Shown: positions 37,131 to 48,440 of the stretch, piece after piece
Layout of the letters: each line of letters starts with the position of its first letter
Numbering within the stretch: the first letter of the stretch is position 1
Assembly (NCBI GenBank): GCA_019009955.1
Contig: CM032233.1
Location: 63,001,501-63,065,500 of the forward strand
Reading direction: 5' to 3'
Length of the DNA: 64,000 nucleotides
Origin: Riptortus pedestris
Lineage: Eukaryota > Arthropoda > Insecta > Hemiptera > Alydidae
Notes under the pieces: generated by a model
What the model saw: only the letters and a program-made list of their open reading frames with translations
Database searches by the model: none
Told to the model about the DNA's origin: nothing
Position numbers and translations under genes: made by a program

Positions 37131-38419
37131 AATGTTATATTAAAACGATCTGTGTCGTACTGACTTATTGTTAACGTGAGTTGGGCATGAGTGAGGCTTT
37201 ACTCAAGGTTGATATCTTAATAATGCTACTTATTCGGCTAATATTAGAGTTAGAAAAGAAATGTGAAGAACAACAATTTTTAGAAATAAAATTGGTTATA
37301 TACCATTTTTTGATCATTCTCATAAGAACTGATATATTTTGAAATTTTATTCCATATTTTTTCTCTCCCTCTGCTACTGGTCCAGAATATTTTATTGCAT
37401 ATCTTTTGAAAATACGCTATTTAGGCCGTTACCATGAGTCAATTTCTCCAAATTTATGAGTTGTTACAAATTGTAGTTGTCAAAAAAAAAATTCTTTTAC
37501 ATTAAAAAAAAGTGTTATAGGTGTGAGGGGATCAGGGCGTAAATCCTCCCCCCCCCCTCTCTTGAAGCCAAAGGAATTTTTAGTAGGCCCCTTACAAGGT
37601 GCTTGTAATTACAGAGGAAAGCAATCAGGTACTAATGGACAATGGCATGAGTCAAAACTATGGCCATACTAATGGACAAAATGTGTGAAAATAACTGCAC
37701 CCAGTGAATGGCTCGACAATTGGTCACATTAGAAATGTCTGCGAATACTTGGTTGCGAGAACAGACAGACCTGTTACTAGATTCAGCTGCAATGGAAATC
37801 TTTAGAATTAACAAATTTAACTGAAATAATTATTGAAGGAAAAAAAATATTGCTGAGCATAAACTAATATATGAATCCTGTTGATATATATGCATTATTA
37901 TTATTGTTATTTTTTTTTTCATTTTGTATGGAAATGCTCTTCACTTGGCTTCCACTTTAATGTCTACTTATAACTTGAGAATGGTTGAGAGGGTTTTTGG
38001 ATTTGGCATGTACACTTTCATAACCTATTGGCTGAGAGCCATTTCTAATTATAGAACAGGATTGCCTTATACTTGCATGACTCCAAAACAAAATCTAATT
38101 CTCTGTCTTATAGAAGGGAATGTGTATTTTTGTATTTATTATATATATGATTTTTTTAATTTCATTCTATTTGATACTCTATTAATGAAAAAAGTTTCTT
38201 TTATGAATGAAGTGAGGCTATCTGATAATAACTCACCACATGGAATAAAAATATTCTCTTAAATTTAAAATTGACTTCATTTATTATATGTTCAACATTA
38301 TTAAGCATTATGTTAATTTCTTAAATATTAAAATACAATTAATAAGTGACTTGTTTTATACTCAAAACTGAAATGAAGAATCCGAAAAAAATAATGAAGC
38401 ATTCATTTAGAATATTAAT

Positions 38420-38423
<4 letters not shown>
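37131..38423. other. Non-coding stretch upstream of mef2
   Basis: It contains degenerate R-like sequence to about 37450 and an ORF of 112 codons at 37924-38262 without recognisable motifs. Untranslated mef2 exons could lie here but cannot be told from sequence alone. Confidence 0.4.
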
Positions 38424-38473
<50 letters not shown>

Positions 38474-38500
38474 CATATACATATATACATACATACATTT
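38424..38500. repeat. (AT)n with ATAC variants
   Basis: AT repeat passing into ATACATAC units, in the intron before the mef2 start exon. Confidence 0.95.
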
Positions 38501-38556
38501 ATATGTTACTGCTTAAAAGTTCTGTAAATACTTTAATTATATTTATTACATTATAG

Positions 38557-38672
38557 TAACGTACTCATTAAATAAAATCCTTAGTCCCACCCTGGCTGGA
38601 AAAGGGTGGTAACCTGTAGATAACTCGTCCAAATTAGCCATAGTAGCACAAAGTGGAAGTTAATAAATAACA
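38557..38672 (+). mobile_element. 5'-truncated SINE1 copy upstream of the mef2 start exon
   Basis: cgtactcattaaataaaatc, agtcccaccctggctggaaa and gtaacctgtagataactcgt match the body of the SINE at 58951-59182. The tRNA-like head is absent. It lies about 280 bp before the first coding exon, in the preceding intron. Confidence 0.85.
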
Positions 38673-38851
38673 TTTACCATTTATTTATTACATTTGTTTT
38701 CCCAATACTACTTAATTGGTATTACAATACTCATTGTCCATGTGATTTGCTTTCTTCCCATGTTTGTTTTAATGAAAACCAGGACTTCCTATTTGGAGGG
38801 AAAATGCCCTGTAGGTTCAATGTATGTCATTTAATCATACATACAAGTGTG

Positions 38852-38857
<6 letters not shown>

Positions 38858-38893
<36 letters not shown>
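38858..38893. repeat. (AT)n microsatellite near the mef2 acceptor
   Basis: About 36 bp of AT repeat ending 55 bp before the acceptor of the first coding exon. Confidence 0.92.
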
Positions 38894-38894
<1 letters not shown>

Positions 38895-38949
38895 AATATA
38901 CTGGTACATATTGAAGTTAATTAATTAATCCTTTTATTTTTTTTTCTAG

Positions 38950-39102
38950 AGGGTAGGTGCTTGGTCCAGGTGAAATTGTTGTTCTGGGGAAGCCATCAGG
39001 ATTGCAAGACATCAGTCTATTGCCCCAGAGGCTAACCAGCTCTACGCCATGGGACGGAAGAAAATCCAAATTTCTCGTATCACTGATGAACGTAACAGAC
39101 AG
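38950..39102 (+). CDS. mef2: mef2 first coding exon with 99 nt of 5' UTR
   Basis: A pyrimidine run ending CTAG at 38949 makes a good acceptor. The 5' UTR is 38950-39048, the ATG is at 39049 in the context acgccATGG, and coding ends at 39102 (CAG|gtactt), phase 0 after 18 codons. The junction after the residues DERNRQ is the one I remember for MEF2 genes. Because the exon starts with an acceptor, transcription begins at one or more non-coding exons further upstream. Confidence 0.92.
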
Positions 39103-40398
39103 GTACTTTTTTGACAATCATAAAATTAAGATATATAAAAGACTTTTGCAAGATATGTTGCTATTTTTCTCTAAACTCATATAAAATATGTTTTAATTTC
39201 GTAACTATTTTGCTGATAGTGGTATATAATTGTTAAATCTACTTATAAAAATCTGACTTAGAATTTATCATGAAATGATGCTTCTACTATTTTCGGACCA
39301 AACTTTCTTTCCATATTTTATTTTAAAAACTGTTTTTATGAAACAAATTTATTAAATTGTGTTCCTTTAGTGGGGTAATTTTTTAAAAAATATTTAGATT
39401 ACCTGGCAATGACTTCGGTTAATTAGGTAATGTTTTTAATTTGGTAGCGTATTGGACTTTGATAAGAAAAAAGTTATATGCATTTTTTTTATTCATAAAA
39501 TTAATTTATTTATTGTATTTAATATAATTTATTTATGTATATGTATTTGGTCGTTTAGGTGACTTTTAATAAACGGAAGTTCGGAGTAATGAAGAAAGCT
39601 TATGAACTCAGTGTATTGTGTGATTGTGAAATAGCTCTTATCATATTCAGCAGCAGTAACAAACTCTACCAGTACGCAAGCACAGATATGGACAAAGTTT
39701 TACTCAAGTATACTGAATACAATGAACCTCATGAATCACTAACTAATAAAAATATTATTGAGGTATTATATTTTTAAGTTTTAAAAAAAATGTTTAGCAT
39801 ATTTAGAAATTTAAGGAATATGTTGTGCATTTTTTTTTCTGTTTACAGGCGTTAAATAAAAAAGAGCATAAGAATGGTGCTTGTAGTCCAGATAGCCCAG
39901 AAGGAGACACTGAATATCAATTGACACCTCGAACTGAGGCCAAGTACAATAAAATTGATGAAGAATTTCAAATGATGATGCAACGAAATCAATTGACTAC
40001 TAATAGGGTAAACATATATAAATTCTTATTATTATATTGTTGGTGCTTACCAACCCTAAATCTTTGACGTCCAAAATAATTCTTAAAAACTGCCTCAGTC
40101 CTCTTCATTCCTCACTGGTCGGTAGTAACACTATTGGGAGCCTCCAGCTTAAATCAATCCTTTTATGGAGTTTTAATATTTTCTTTTCTTTTTAGGTTGG
40201 CCAGGGAAGTTATTCACATAATCTTCCAGTGAATGTCCCTGTTGCCTACTCAGACTCAAATTTACTTCAGTCTAGTCCTCATATGGGACAGAATACTAGT
40301 TTAAGTCCAAGACCGTCATCTTCTGATGCAGATTCAGGTATTGAAGATTTTCTTATTTGAAAAAAAATAGTTTATATGTATGTGTGTGTGTCTATCTA

Positions 40399-40446
<48 letters not shown>

Positions 40447-43400
40447 TATATTATTATATACGTATACATATATATTATTTTGAAAACTGCTTATTTTCAG
40501 TTTGAATTATCTTTGTTTAGAAATGTAAATATTTTGATTTAAGTTTTACAAACTTATTTTTTTCACTGATTAATAGTTTAAAATTAGTAGAAATTACCGC
40601 ACACATTAAAATAAATATCCAATGACCACAAGATATAGAGTTGAATTTCCTTGTGGTTAATTAAATCAATTGTTTGTACTAAGTATGTACAAGGACAGAC
40701 AATTTAGCTCTTATAAATGAATCTTAATTAAATGTATTTAATGAAACTACTTATTTTATAATTTCTGCTTAAAAAATAATATAATTCTCATTTGTGATCC
40801 TGAAAAATGTTGGGCTTCCTATTCAGGAAAATAACCTATTTTCTTTTTGATGGACTGGATTAGAATAGTTTAATTTCTGTAATTTTAAAATAATCAAATT
40901 TATTTTATTAGAGAGTCATCTTTCTACTCACATTTTTCAGAGTCCACTGATGTAATTTTTGACTTAGCAATTAATAAATTAGAATATTACTGTCTATTAA
41001 CACAAGTTTTGTTCCTTTTTTACAGTTTACCCATCTGGTGGAATGCTAGAAATGAGTAATGGTTATCCACACTCTAGTTCTCCATTAGGTGGTTCACCTT
41101 CTCCAGGGCCCCCTGGAAGTCATCTAGGAAAACCGCCTCCCCCACCACCAAAGCATAGCTCTCCAGCACCATCAAGAGCCAATTTGAGGGTGGTTATCCC
41201 TAACACGCATGATGATGTATGTTTCCACAATATGTGTTTGCTACAATAATATAGTATATAAAGAATACAATATTATTTTATATATTTCCTATACTAAGAA
41301 AATCTCCTTATAGCTAACAACATGTTAATTTTTCATTTAACCCACACTTCCTGTTAAACGTCATTACCATTGATTGTGCATTTCTACAGTGACAGTTAAA
41401 AGTAGATAATTTCTTTAAATATATATTAACACATTTTTTCTTACTCAATCATATCATCTCTTGACGTCATTCTGTTAAAGTTAATTTTACCAACAGAGTT
41501 GTATAAATGGCCATAAGAAGTTTTGTCTTCAATTTTTCAAAGTTTACCCAGACAGTATTTATTTGCATGTAACTCAGATGAGTGTCATATTTATTTACTT
41601 TTTTACTGAAATATGATTATAGTGTAAATTGAATTTGTTTCAATACAATGTTTTAGGGTGGTGGAGGGAATGGAGGTGGTATTGGCACATCTCTGAACAC
41701 ACCTACTCCAGTTGTTGCATTACAGACGCCTGTTCTTGGATCATTCCCTGGTATATATACGGATATTTCAAACTCTGAAATGGGTTTAGCTTCAGCTCTT
41801 TCTTGGACTTCTTCAATAACATCATCAATAGCGCACACGAGGTATAATTTTTATATTTTTTGTGGAATTATATCTTTAGCCACATTTAAAAATAACATTT
41901 ATTTTAATATTATTACTTTGGCTACTAAACTCATAGAAATTGGCTAGTTCATAAGAAAAAAAAAGTTTCATGTATACATTAACGAAATGATAATCTTTTT
42001 ATTTATTTTTTTGTCCATTTAAAAGTTTTTTAATGGTTGCTTTCCTTAAAAATAATTATTAATTTCATTTTCTAAATTCATGAAAATTTCAGTCATTTTT
42101 ATTTATTCATTTTGCATTAAAAATTAATTTTTGTTATAATATACTAAGTTTATTTAAAAAAGTATAGACACAAAAACCTTTGTCCTCTGATGGTAGGTCT
42201 ACCAAAGCAAATAAATATATATTTTGGGACATCTTAGCATGCAACAGAATAAATTATATAATTTAGGACGTATACACTCTTCTATATGAACAGAATTTAC
42301 TGCCTCCCAAGGTTATCAAACATATACATACTTGGTATTATATCCTATGACACTACTAATGTAAATTATTTGTCGGCATTGGCCAATGCTGCACTACTGT
42401 GGAAAGCATTCTGAACATTCCCACTGTACTGTCAAAGCTGATCATATATTGTAACTGTGCTAATCCCCACAGACTGTAAAGTACTATATTGAAATCAATA
42501 AACAATTTATTAACACTAGTATTCTTTTTAAATTTTTCAAATTTCTGATTCTTGAATGAGGTTTAACTTTATATATGATTATTAATTTTTATCTTCCAAG
42601 CTAATTTTAACCTCTAATGTACCACAACCAGCTTTATATAATAGTGTTCTTCTTTAGAGAACAGTCATTCTTATCAATGTGATTGATGGGTCTTTCTTGC
42701 AAGGTAATTACTGAAAGAATTTATTATGTCCACAATATACTCGTATTATACTCGTGAGAAACTAATACTGAGATGGTTTAGATCACCACATTAGCACAAG
42801 TAGCACATTTTGCCTTTGTAAAATACCAACTAGACTCATAAAATATATGAGATGTCTTCAGAATTATGTACTGTGTTTTAGAACTGGAGTGTCTCTAACT
42901 GGTTTTGAGATAATTCCACTAGACAGCAATAATACCTTAATATACTGTATTCATTACTAAGAATATACCATGAATCTAGGGACGAAAGAGAATTCCTTTC
43001 AGGTTTTGTTACTAAAGCTAAGGTGTTTCCATTTTATAATAAAACGGTTTTTTTGATTGATAGAATTCTGATTTATTTCTCTAATGATTGACATTCAGTC
43101 CCAGCATTAGTGGTTGATCATATACTTGAATATTTAGGTCTTCAATTAGATGAGATTAGGAGGATGCCTATTTCTCAGTGGATCAAAAATAAGAAAAATA
43201 CACCAATTGTGATTAAACTGTGAAAATGTGCAAATCTTTACATTCTTATACGCGGATAAATTTTCACTTCCTGCATAATAACTTACATTGAAGATGAATA
43301 GAATGCAAATTCAAAATCAGATAAAACTAAGTTCCATTAGTTTTCAATAAGGTGAAATCTTTTAATCCACAAACATCAGTGAATTTAAGTTGTTTTTTTT

Positions 43401-45160
43401 TTTGGGGGGGGGGTGGGGGAGAATGTTAAGATATAATGTTATCAATTCAATGTTGGCACATTTATAAATTTTCATATTTATATTCTTGAATAATTACATT
43501 ATAGGAAATAAAACAAGTGGTCTGATTTATTTATCATTATTTCTTTAGACTGGTAACTAATTGTGACATTATTTCATTCTTCTAGTGGCTTGCCGCACTT
43601 GGGAGTAAGCAGTTCACCTCCACCATCATCTCCTTCTCCTCGTTCTGTCAGAATAAAAAGTGAACCAATATCTCCGCCTCGGGATCATCCCCTCAGCCAT
43701 TTATCTCATTCGCTCAGTCATCATATTCCTCCAGGAGGTACATGAAGTATTATATTATTTAAAACATTATAATTATTTCCTATTACATTATTTGATAAGA
43801 TATTTATTTCATTATTGCTTCTATCTTTAAGGCATATTAGTTGATAATTAATTTAAATCATATCTAGACCAATTATTTGTTTTATAACCATGAGGTTTTA
43901 AAGAAAAAGCACTTTATTTCCTCATAGGCAAGTAGCCAGATTTACTATATGCTATATAAAGCATTAATCGATATATTTATTTACTCATAATTGAAACCGC
44001 ATTCATAAATAATAAAATTATTTTTCAGATTTATATATGAATAAGAAACATATAAATCAATGGTTATTAGATGTTTTTAAAATAGCTGTACTACTGGCAA
44101 TTTTAAATTACAAGAATTTTAAATTGGTCTCAAATGGATGGGAGATAATAAAAAGTTATTTGCTAAGTACCAAACATAATTCTTCAATGTTGAAATGTCA
44201 TCCTTTCTACAGCTATGCCTTCTTGGAGGTGTACCTGGAATAGTTCATAAACAAAATTAAAATATTTTATTTCTATATGTACATTAAAACTGTTGTCAAC
44301 TAACAATTAAATGTTCCTTCCATGCAATAATAATGGCATATACTTTTGTCTTCACTGAATCCTACCCAGGAAATCTACTCAGCATTACAACATATATTTT
44401 TCAGGCCCAATTTCTTTAAATTGTACCAAATTTACGCCTTGACAAATTTTAAAATATGACCATTGAAGAGCTGGAGATAGAAAAAACACAATGTGCTAAC
44501 AGACTTAGTTGCAATTACTACTGACTCTCTAACTTAACATACACTTAATTTAATGGTATATACTTATTAAACATACATTTGAACCATTATTGTGTCATTA
44601 TTTTATCATTTAGTACTCTACAAGCTTATTTCTTCTGATTATGAATGCTTAATTCCTTCTTCATATTCACAAACACCAAATATCATGAATATATGAAGAC
44701 TTTAACAGTCAGACAAAAATACTTTCAAAATAATAGGATGTTCAAAATAAGGGGACCCTTGTCAGGAGGGTTAGTCTCTGTTTTGATGAGTTTTGAATTA
44801 TTTTTTTCATTTTTAAAAAATTACAATATTTAAAAATGTTTACATTGTATTCATAATTAAAAGTTGCTTATTAATTCAATGCCATATTTAGACTAAGTGG
44901 TGGTCAGTATGAAGGATTATAATGGAGTGATATAGTGGCATATGAAATTAAACGTAGCTCTTGTAAACTCCCTATATGTGGTCAATTTTTTTTTTATTAT
45001 GTGATGAATTTTAATAAGTAACGTACAGATAAATTATCAGAGAAATTAAACATGGCTAATTTATACAATAGGAGGAATGGGGGCATCACCTGGAGACCAG
45101 AGACACGACTATGATGGTGGACCAATGAACAAAAGGCCAAGGGACAATTGGAGTACATAG
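39049..45160 (+). CDS. mef2: Myocyte enhancer factor 2 (MADS-box transcription factor), eight coding exons
   Basis: Spliced CDS 39049-39102, 39559-39762, 39849-40007, 40196-40337, 41026-41216, 41657-41841, 43586-43737 and 45072-45160; 1176 nt, 391 residues plus stop. All introns are GT-AG and phases agree throughout. Residues 1-57 are the MADS box (DNA binding and dimerisation; starts [11 protein letters not shown]) and about 58-86 the MEF2 domain ([16 protein letters not shown]), nearly identical to known insect and vertebrate MEF2. A conserved segment [16 protein letters not shown] follows. The rest is a Ser/Pro-rich activation region with a six-proline run, the block [13 protein letters not shown] shared with insect MEF2, a motif [11 protein letters not shown] (residues 335-345), and a basic C-terminus [10 protein letters not shown] comparable to the C-terminal nuclear localisation signal of vertebrate MEF2. 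MEF2 is a nuclear regulator of muscle and other differentiation genes. The protein is shorter than Drosophila Mef2, and cassette exons may be missed. The start context is strong (G at -3 and +4). Confidence 0.96.
39559..39762 (+). CDS. mef2: mef2 exon encoding most of the MADS and MEF2 domains
   Basis: The acceptor is tcgtttag and the donor gag|gtatta; 68 codons, phase 0 at both ends. It encodes residues 19-86, from [13 protein letters not shown] through TNKNIIE. This exon holds the core of DNA binding, dimerisation and cofactor contact in MEF2 proteins. The downstream intron is only 86 nt. Confidence 0.96.
39849..40007 (+). CDS. mef2: mef2 exon following the MEF2 domain
   Basis: The acceptor is gtttacag and the donor agg|gtaaac; 53 codons, phase 0 both ends, residues 87-139. 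It starts [10 protein letters not shown] and includes [16 protein letters not shown], a block conserved from insects to vertebrates just after the MEF2 domain. Confidence 0.94.
40196..40337 (+). CDS. mef2: mef2 exon, Ser/Pro-rich region part 1
   Basis: The acceptor is ctttttag and the donor cag|gtattg; 142 nt, ending with one base of a split codon. It encodes residues 140-186, with the insect-like motif [12 protein letters not shown]. The following 688-nt intron carries an (AT)n tract. Confidence 0.92.
40396..40440. repeat. (AT)n microsatellite in a mef2 intron
   Basis: tctatctatc followed by about 40 bp of AT repeat and cacacacata, about 60 bp after the donor at 40338. Confidence 0.95.
41026..41216 (+). 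CDS. mef2: mef2 exon, Ser/Pro-rich region part 2
   Basis: The acceptor is ttttttacag and the donor gat|gtatgt; 191 nt, returning to phase 0. It encodes the remainder of residues 187-250, including [27 protein letters not shown], a six-proline run and [22 protein letters not shown] and NLRVVIP are shared with Drosophila Mef2. Confidence 0.93.
41657..41841 (+). CDS. mef2: mef2 exon, activation region with glycine-rich start
   Basis: The acceptor is tgttttag and the donor ag|gtataa; 185 nt, ending two bases into a codon. It encodes residues 251-311: a short glycine-rich start, then [16 protein letters not shown], which matches the insect MEF2 block, and [12 protein letters not shown]. The 1744-nt intron that follows could hold alternative exons, but I see none with clear coding similarity. 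Confidence 0.9.
43586..43737 (+). CDS. mef2: mef2 exon with conserved [11 protein letters not shown] motif
   Basis: The acceptor is attcttctag and the donor gag|gtacat; 152 nt. It encodes [12 protein letters not shown] and [11 protein letters not shown]. The motif fits the phosphorylation-dependent sumoylation consensus (hydrophobic-K-x-E-x-x-S-P) with K336 and S341, matching the regulated site known around Lys403/Ser408 of vertebrate MEF2A. A His/Ser-rich tail follows. Confidence 0.93.
45072..45160 (+). CDS. mef2: mef2 last coding exon with stop codon
   Basis: The acceptor sequence is acaatag|gag, where tag-gag offers two acceptors 3 nt apart. The upstream pyrimidine tract is weak. The exon encodes [19 protein letters not shown], then KRPRDNWST and the stop TAG at 45158-45160. 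The basic-aromatic C-terminus resembles the nuclear localisation tail of other MEF2 proteins. The exon continues as UTR to 45190, where a strong GTAAGTATAG donor follows. Confidence 0.9.
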
Positions 45161-45190
45161 CCACCACTTAACTCTCTGCTATCTTCTGTA
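45161..45190 (+). other. mef2: mef2 3' UTR part on the stop-codon exon, ending at a strong donor
   Basis: Thirty nucleotides lie between the stop and GTAAGTATAG at 45191. Such a consensus donor so close to the stop argues for splicing inside the 3' UTR. The distance is below the roughly 50-55 nt needed to trigger nonsense-mediated decay in animals. Confidence 0.7.
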
Positions 45191-45319
45191 GTAAGTATAG
45201 TTTTGTGTTTTTCTTAAAGAAGGCGTTGCATTTAATTATATGACTAAGTGAAGACTGTGACGGAAACACAAAGTTCATGCACAATCAAACTTTATTTAAA
45301 TACTATCTTTGTTTAGAAA

Positions 45320-47165
45320 TCATTTCACGTGAAAATATAAAGATGAATTAACTTTGCACAAAATCATCCCGTGATATTCTTTATGTAACACAAATGTCCT
45401 GATCATGCACAGTAAATGTGCAATGATTAAGTTGTAATATACCTGAAGTAATAAGTGGAAATTAAACATAGTAGGTTTAGAAAACTGTGATTCATAAATG
45501 AATTGAGATAATAATGGTTTCCCATTGAAATATAAATATTGGATTATTGTAAGCATTAAGTAATGACTTTATTGTCATCAAATTACTGCCATATTGTAGT
45601 CCCAAGTGGCTTTTATAATGGTATGGAATGGCTTATAACGAATATTGATGATTTGACCATTGTTCATTGGTTTATGATTAATAAATCTAATTTCCCGTCG
45701 AAATATAATGATTACACCATAATTGTATTCCGAGAAAAAATACAATTAAATTCTACTGTAATTTCATAGAGTTAAGAGGTGGTTCATAGGTTCAAGTAAA
45801 TCTAATTTCAAAATATAAAAATTGTGTCTTCGTAGCATTCATAGAAAAATTTTCATTCAAGCATTCTGTTGTAATTTCTGCAATTCATAGAAGAGTGTTT
45901 GAGGTGAAGACCAAAGTCGAAGTAATTAGCTATCTTTGTTACCCCTCTTTGTGAGTACAAATAAAAATGTTTTCCCACATAAATATAATTAAGCATATTT
46001 CCCATAAACTATCACTCCTATGAATGCTAGAATAGTATAATATAGCCTATGTTGACTAAATTCATACCCTATATAAATATGAAATACATATTCATAATGT
46101 TTTATGAATATATAACAATTTCATAATTAGCTTAAGGTGTTTGTCATAAGACAATAATAAGTTGTATTTTGCCACAGGAAGTTGGAAGTAAGAATTTTGA
46201 AATTCATAAATTAAGTAACTTATTAGGATTGAAAAGTACATTTTTAGAACAATATGTTCTTTAAATCTTTTAGATAAAATCAATAATATCAAAGATAAGG
46301 ATTGACGTAGATTTGACGTCACGTAAACCCCCACTCTTGACAGTGACTTTAAAGTATAAAATAGCCTTACAAAATATTCATATCCTGGATACATATACAA
46401 AAAATCTCACAATTCTAGTTTGGCTCTCTCACAAAACAGTAATAAATTCTATTTAATGCCCGGAAGTTGGAAGTCAAAAGTTTAATTTCATAAATCAAAT
46501 AAATTTTTAGGGTCATAAAATATATTCTAAACACAATTCATTCTTTACATTTTTCTGACAAAATAAATATTTATGAAGATTTGACGAATATATGTTTTGA
46601 CGCTGAAATCAACTCCCACTCCAGAGGGTGATAGTAAGTATAAAACTATATTAACAATACTTATTCCCTAAATACGAGTACACATAAAAAACAATTTCTC
46701 AATTCTATTCAGTCATTTTTATGGACCACAAATAAAGTCTGGCACCAGGAAGGTGAAAGTCAAAAATTCAAAATTCTTAAATTTAATTAACATTTTAGGA
46801 CCATAATTGTTATTCTAAACATAATTTGTTCTTTCAATTTTTTTGATAAAACCAATATTAATGAAGATAATAATGAATTTGTCTAAGAAACCCCCCCCCC
46901 ATTGAAAATTGAAGTTCTCATATAGCCTATCTTGTCATTTGGGATAGCTGGCTCACAAATGTAAAAAACTATAGAAATCTTCTGAGCTGTTTTTGAGTGA
47001 TTGAGTAACAAATGGGCAGACAGACGGACAATGAAGGTTTTCAATTTTGATGCCATTGTTCTTAAACTGGTCTGAAACATAAAAAAACATTTATCCCACC
47101 AAATTTAAATAAAAATCAGACAAACCTTTGAGTTTTATAAATCCATACGTAGCAAAAAAATATGA
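45320..47165 (-). repeat. S element copy with three tandem ~285-bp units
   Basis: Read in reverse, the head (47165 down to about 46920; ggtttgtctgatttttattt) is followed by three units. Equivalent points are at about 46750, 46463 and 46180 (gaaggtgaaagtc / gaagttggaagtc / gaagttggaagta). A tail at 45560-45320 matches 48228-48430. No coding capacity was seen. It lies in the mef2 3'-UTR intron. Confidence 0.75.
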
Positions 47166-47249
47166 TTTTTTGAGTGCAAATTGAATTTATTTTGTCAACA
47201 AGCCTCTTTTCTAACTACACAAAGGGAATCCCCAATATCTTTAAATAAA

Positions 47250-47285
47250 GTCTGTCACTCATGAGCTGCATAAACTAAAATTTAA
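47250..47285 (-). repeat. R element 3'-end fragment in the mef2 3'-UTR intron
   Basis: aaagtctgtcactcatgagc, then tgcataaacta, is a diverged reverse copy of the 3' terminus. Confidence 0.45.
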
Positions 47286-47552
47286 AATTAAAATAATATT
47301 AATTGATAAAATCCCAAAGATAATTTTTTTCTACATTCACATGTTTATAAGTATTAACTAAATTAATGTATTTATTTTAATTAATTACATATTGTTTACT
47401 TACTGTTATGAAGTGCTCATTCCCTCCTTCATTCGTTGAAACAACCCTTCCATATTGGGGATGTCATTGAAACTGAGATTTAATTGATTATTTTCATGTC
47501 AAACCTTGAACTCGTGTCATACTTTTAAAGTATGTATACTCTTACGCCTATA

Positions 47553-48440
47553 TAATTAAAACTCTGAGGTTTGTCTGATTCTCTTTTTAAGTTCGGCTGG
47601 GATCAATTGGTTTTTTTATGTTTCAGATCATTCTAAGAACAATGACATCAAGCTACTATAGTGGTTTTGCGCAAGGAAACGGTTAAGCTACTATAGGTCA
47701 TATAAGTTATATGAGAATCCAATTTTTTTTCTAGGATGGGGGGGTTATTTTGACGTGAAGATACATATCCATCAATATCTTCATTAGCATTGGTTTTATC
47801 GAACAAATTTAAAGAACAAAAATTTTGGTCCTAAATCATTATTTACACTTATAAATTTTAGCTTCCGTCTTCTGTTACCAAAGACTTTATTTTTGCTTTA
47901 TGAACATGCCTGAATAGAATTAAGAAATTGTTTGTCTATGTATTAAGGGAATGAGTATTGTTAATATGAATGATTTGATGCTTTACTCTTCATACTTTGA
48001 TACTTTACACCTTATACATTCTTCTATCTTATTACATCTTAATAGCTGAACAAAGTTTTATCATACGTTTTCTCCGGATACTAAGATGATACAATTATTT
48101 TATTTTGTCGGGAAACTAGATTTCTTTGATCCCAAGAACAATAATAAATTCACCAATTTTTTTTCCAGTGAACATCCCATACTTCATGTTCAAAACTATA
48201 AATATGACTAATTTGAAGAATAAATTATTATTAATGCCTCCAATTATCCAATATTTATATTTCGACAGGAAGCCATTATTATATCAATTAGTTTCTTGGG
48301 TAAAACAAATGAATGGCAGAACTTTGTAACTGCTCATATAACAGGTATTTGTGTTATTGACAAATATGACTGGATGATTTTATGTATCCAACCTTTATAT
48401 TTCCATGAGAAATCATTTTTATTTCAACCTGTCAATGATG
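47553..48440 (+). repeat. S element copy, head-to-head with the previous one
   Basis: The head aggtttgtctgattctcttt and tatgtttcagatcattctaa is followed by one unit (atatcttcattagcattggt, ggaatgagtattgttaatat). The tail at 48228-48430 (attatccaatatttatattt, gactggatgattttatg) matches the reverse copy's tail. Confidence 0.7.

Noticed and set aside
37924..38262. 112-codon ORF upstream of mef2 as a real gene
   Set aside because: No domain, no supporting repeats or splice context; the composition (Phe/Tyr/Ile/Leu-rich) fits chance in AT-rich DNA.
41653..41838. Minus-strand ORF opposite a mef2 exon
   Set aside because: Shadow of the real coding exon.
44037..44243. Alternative mef2 exon in the intron before the last coding exon
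   Set aside because: The ORF has no MEF2 similarity and no convincing splice sites in phase.
46090..46920. CRISPR-like array
   Set aside because: The units are about 285 bp, diverged and contiguous without spacers, in a eukaryotic genome.
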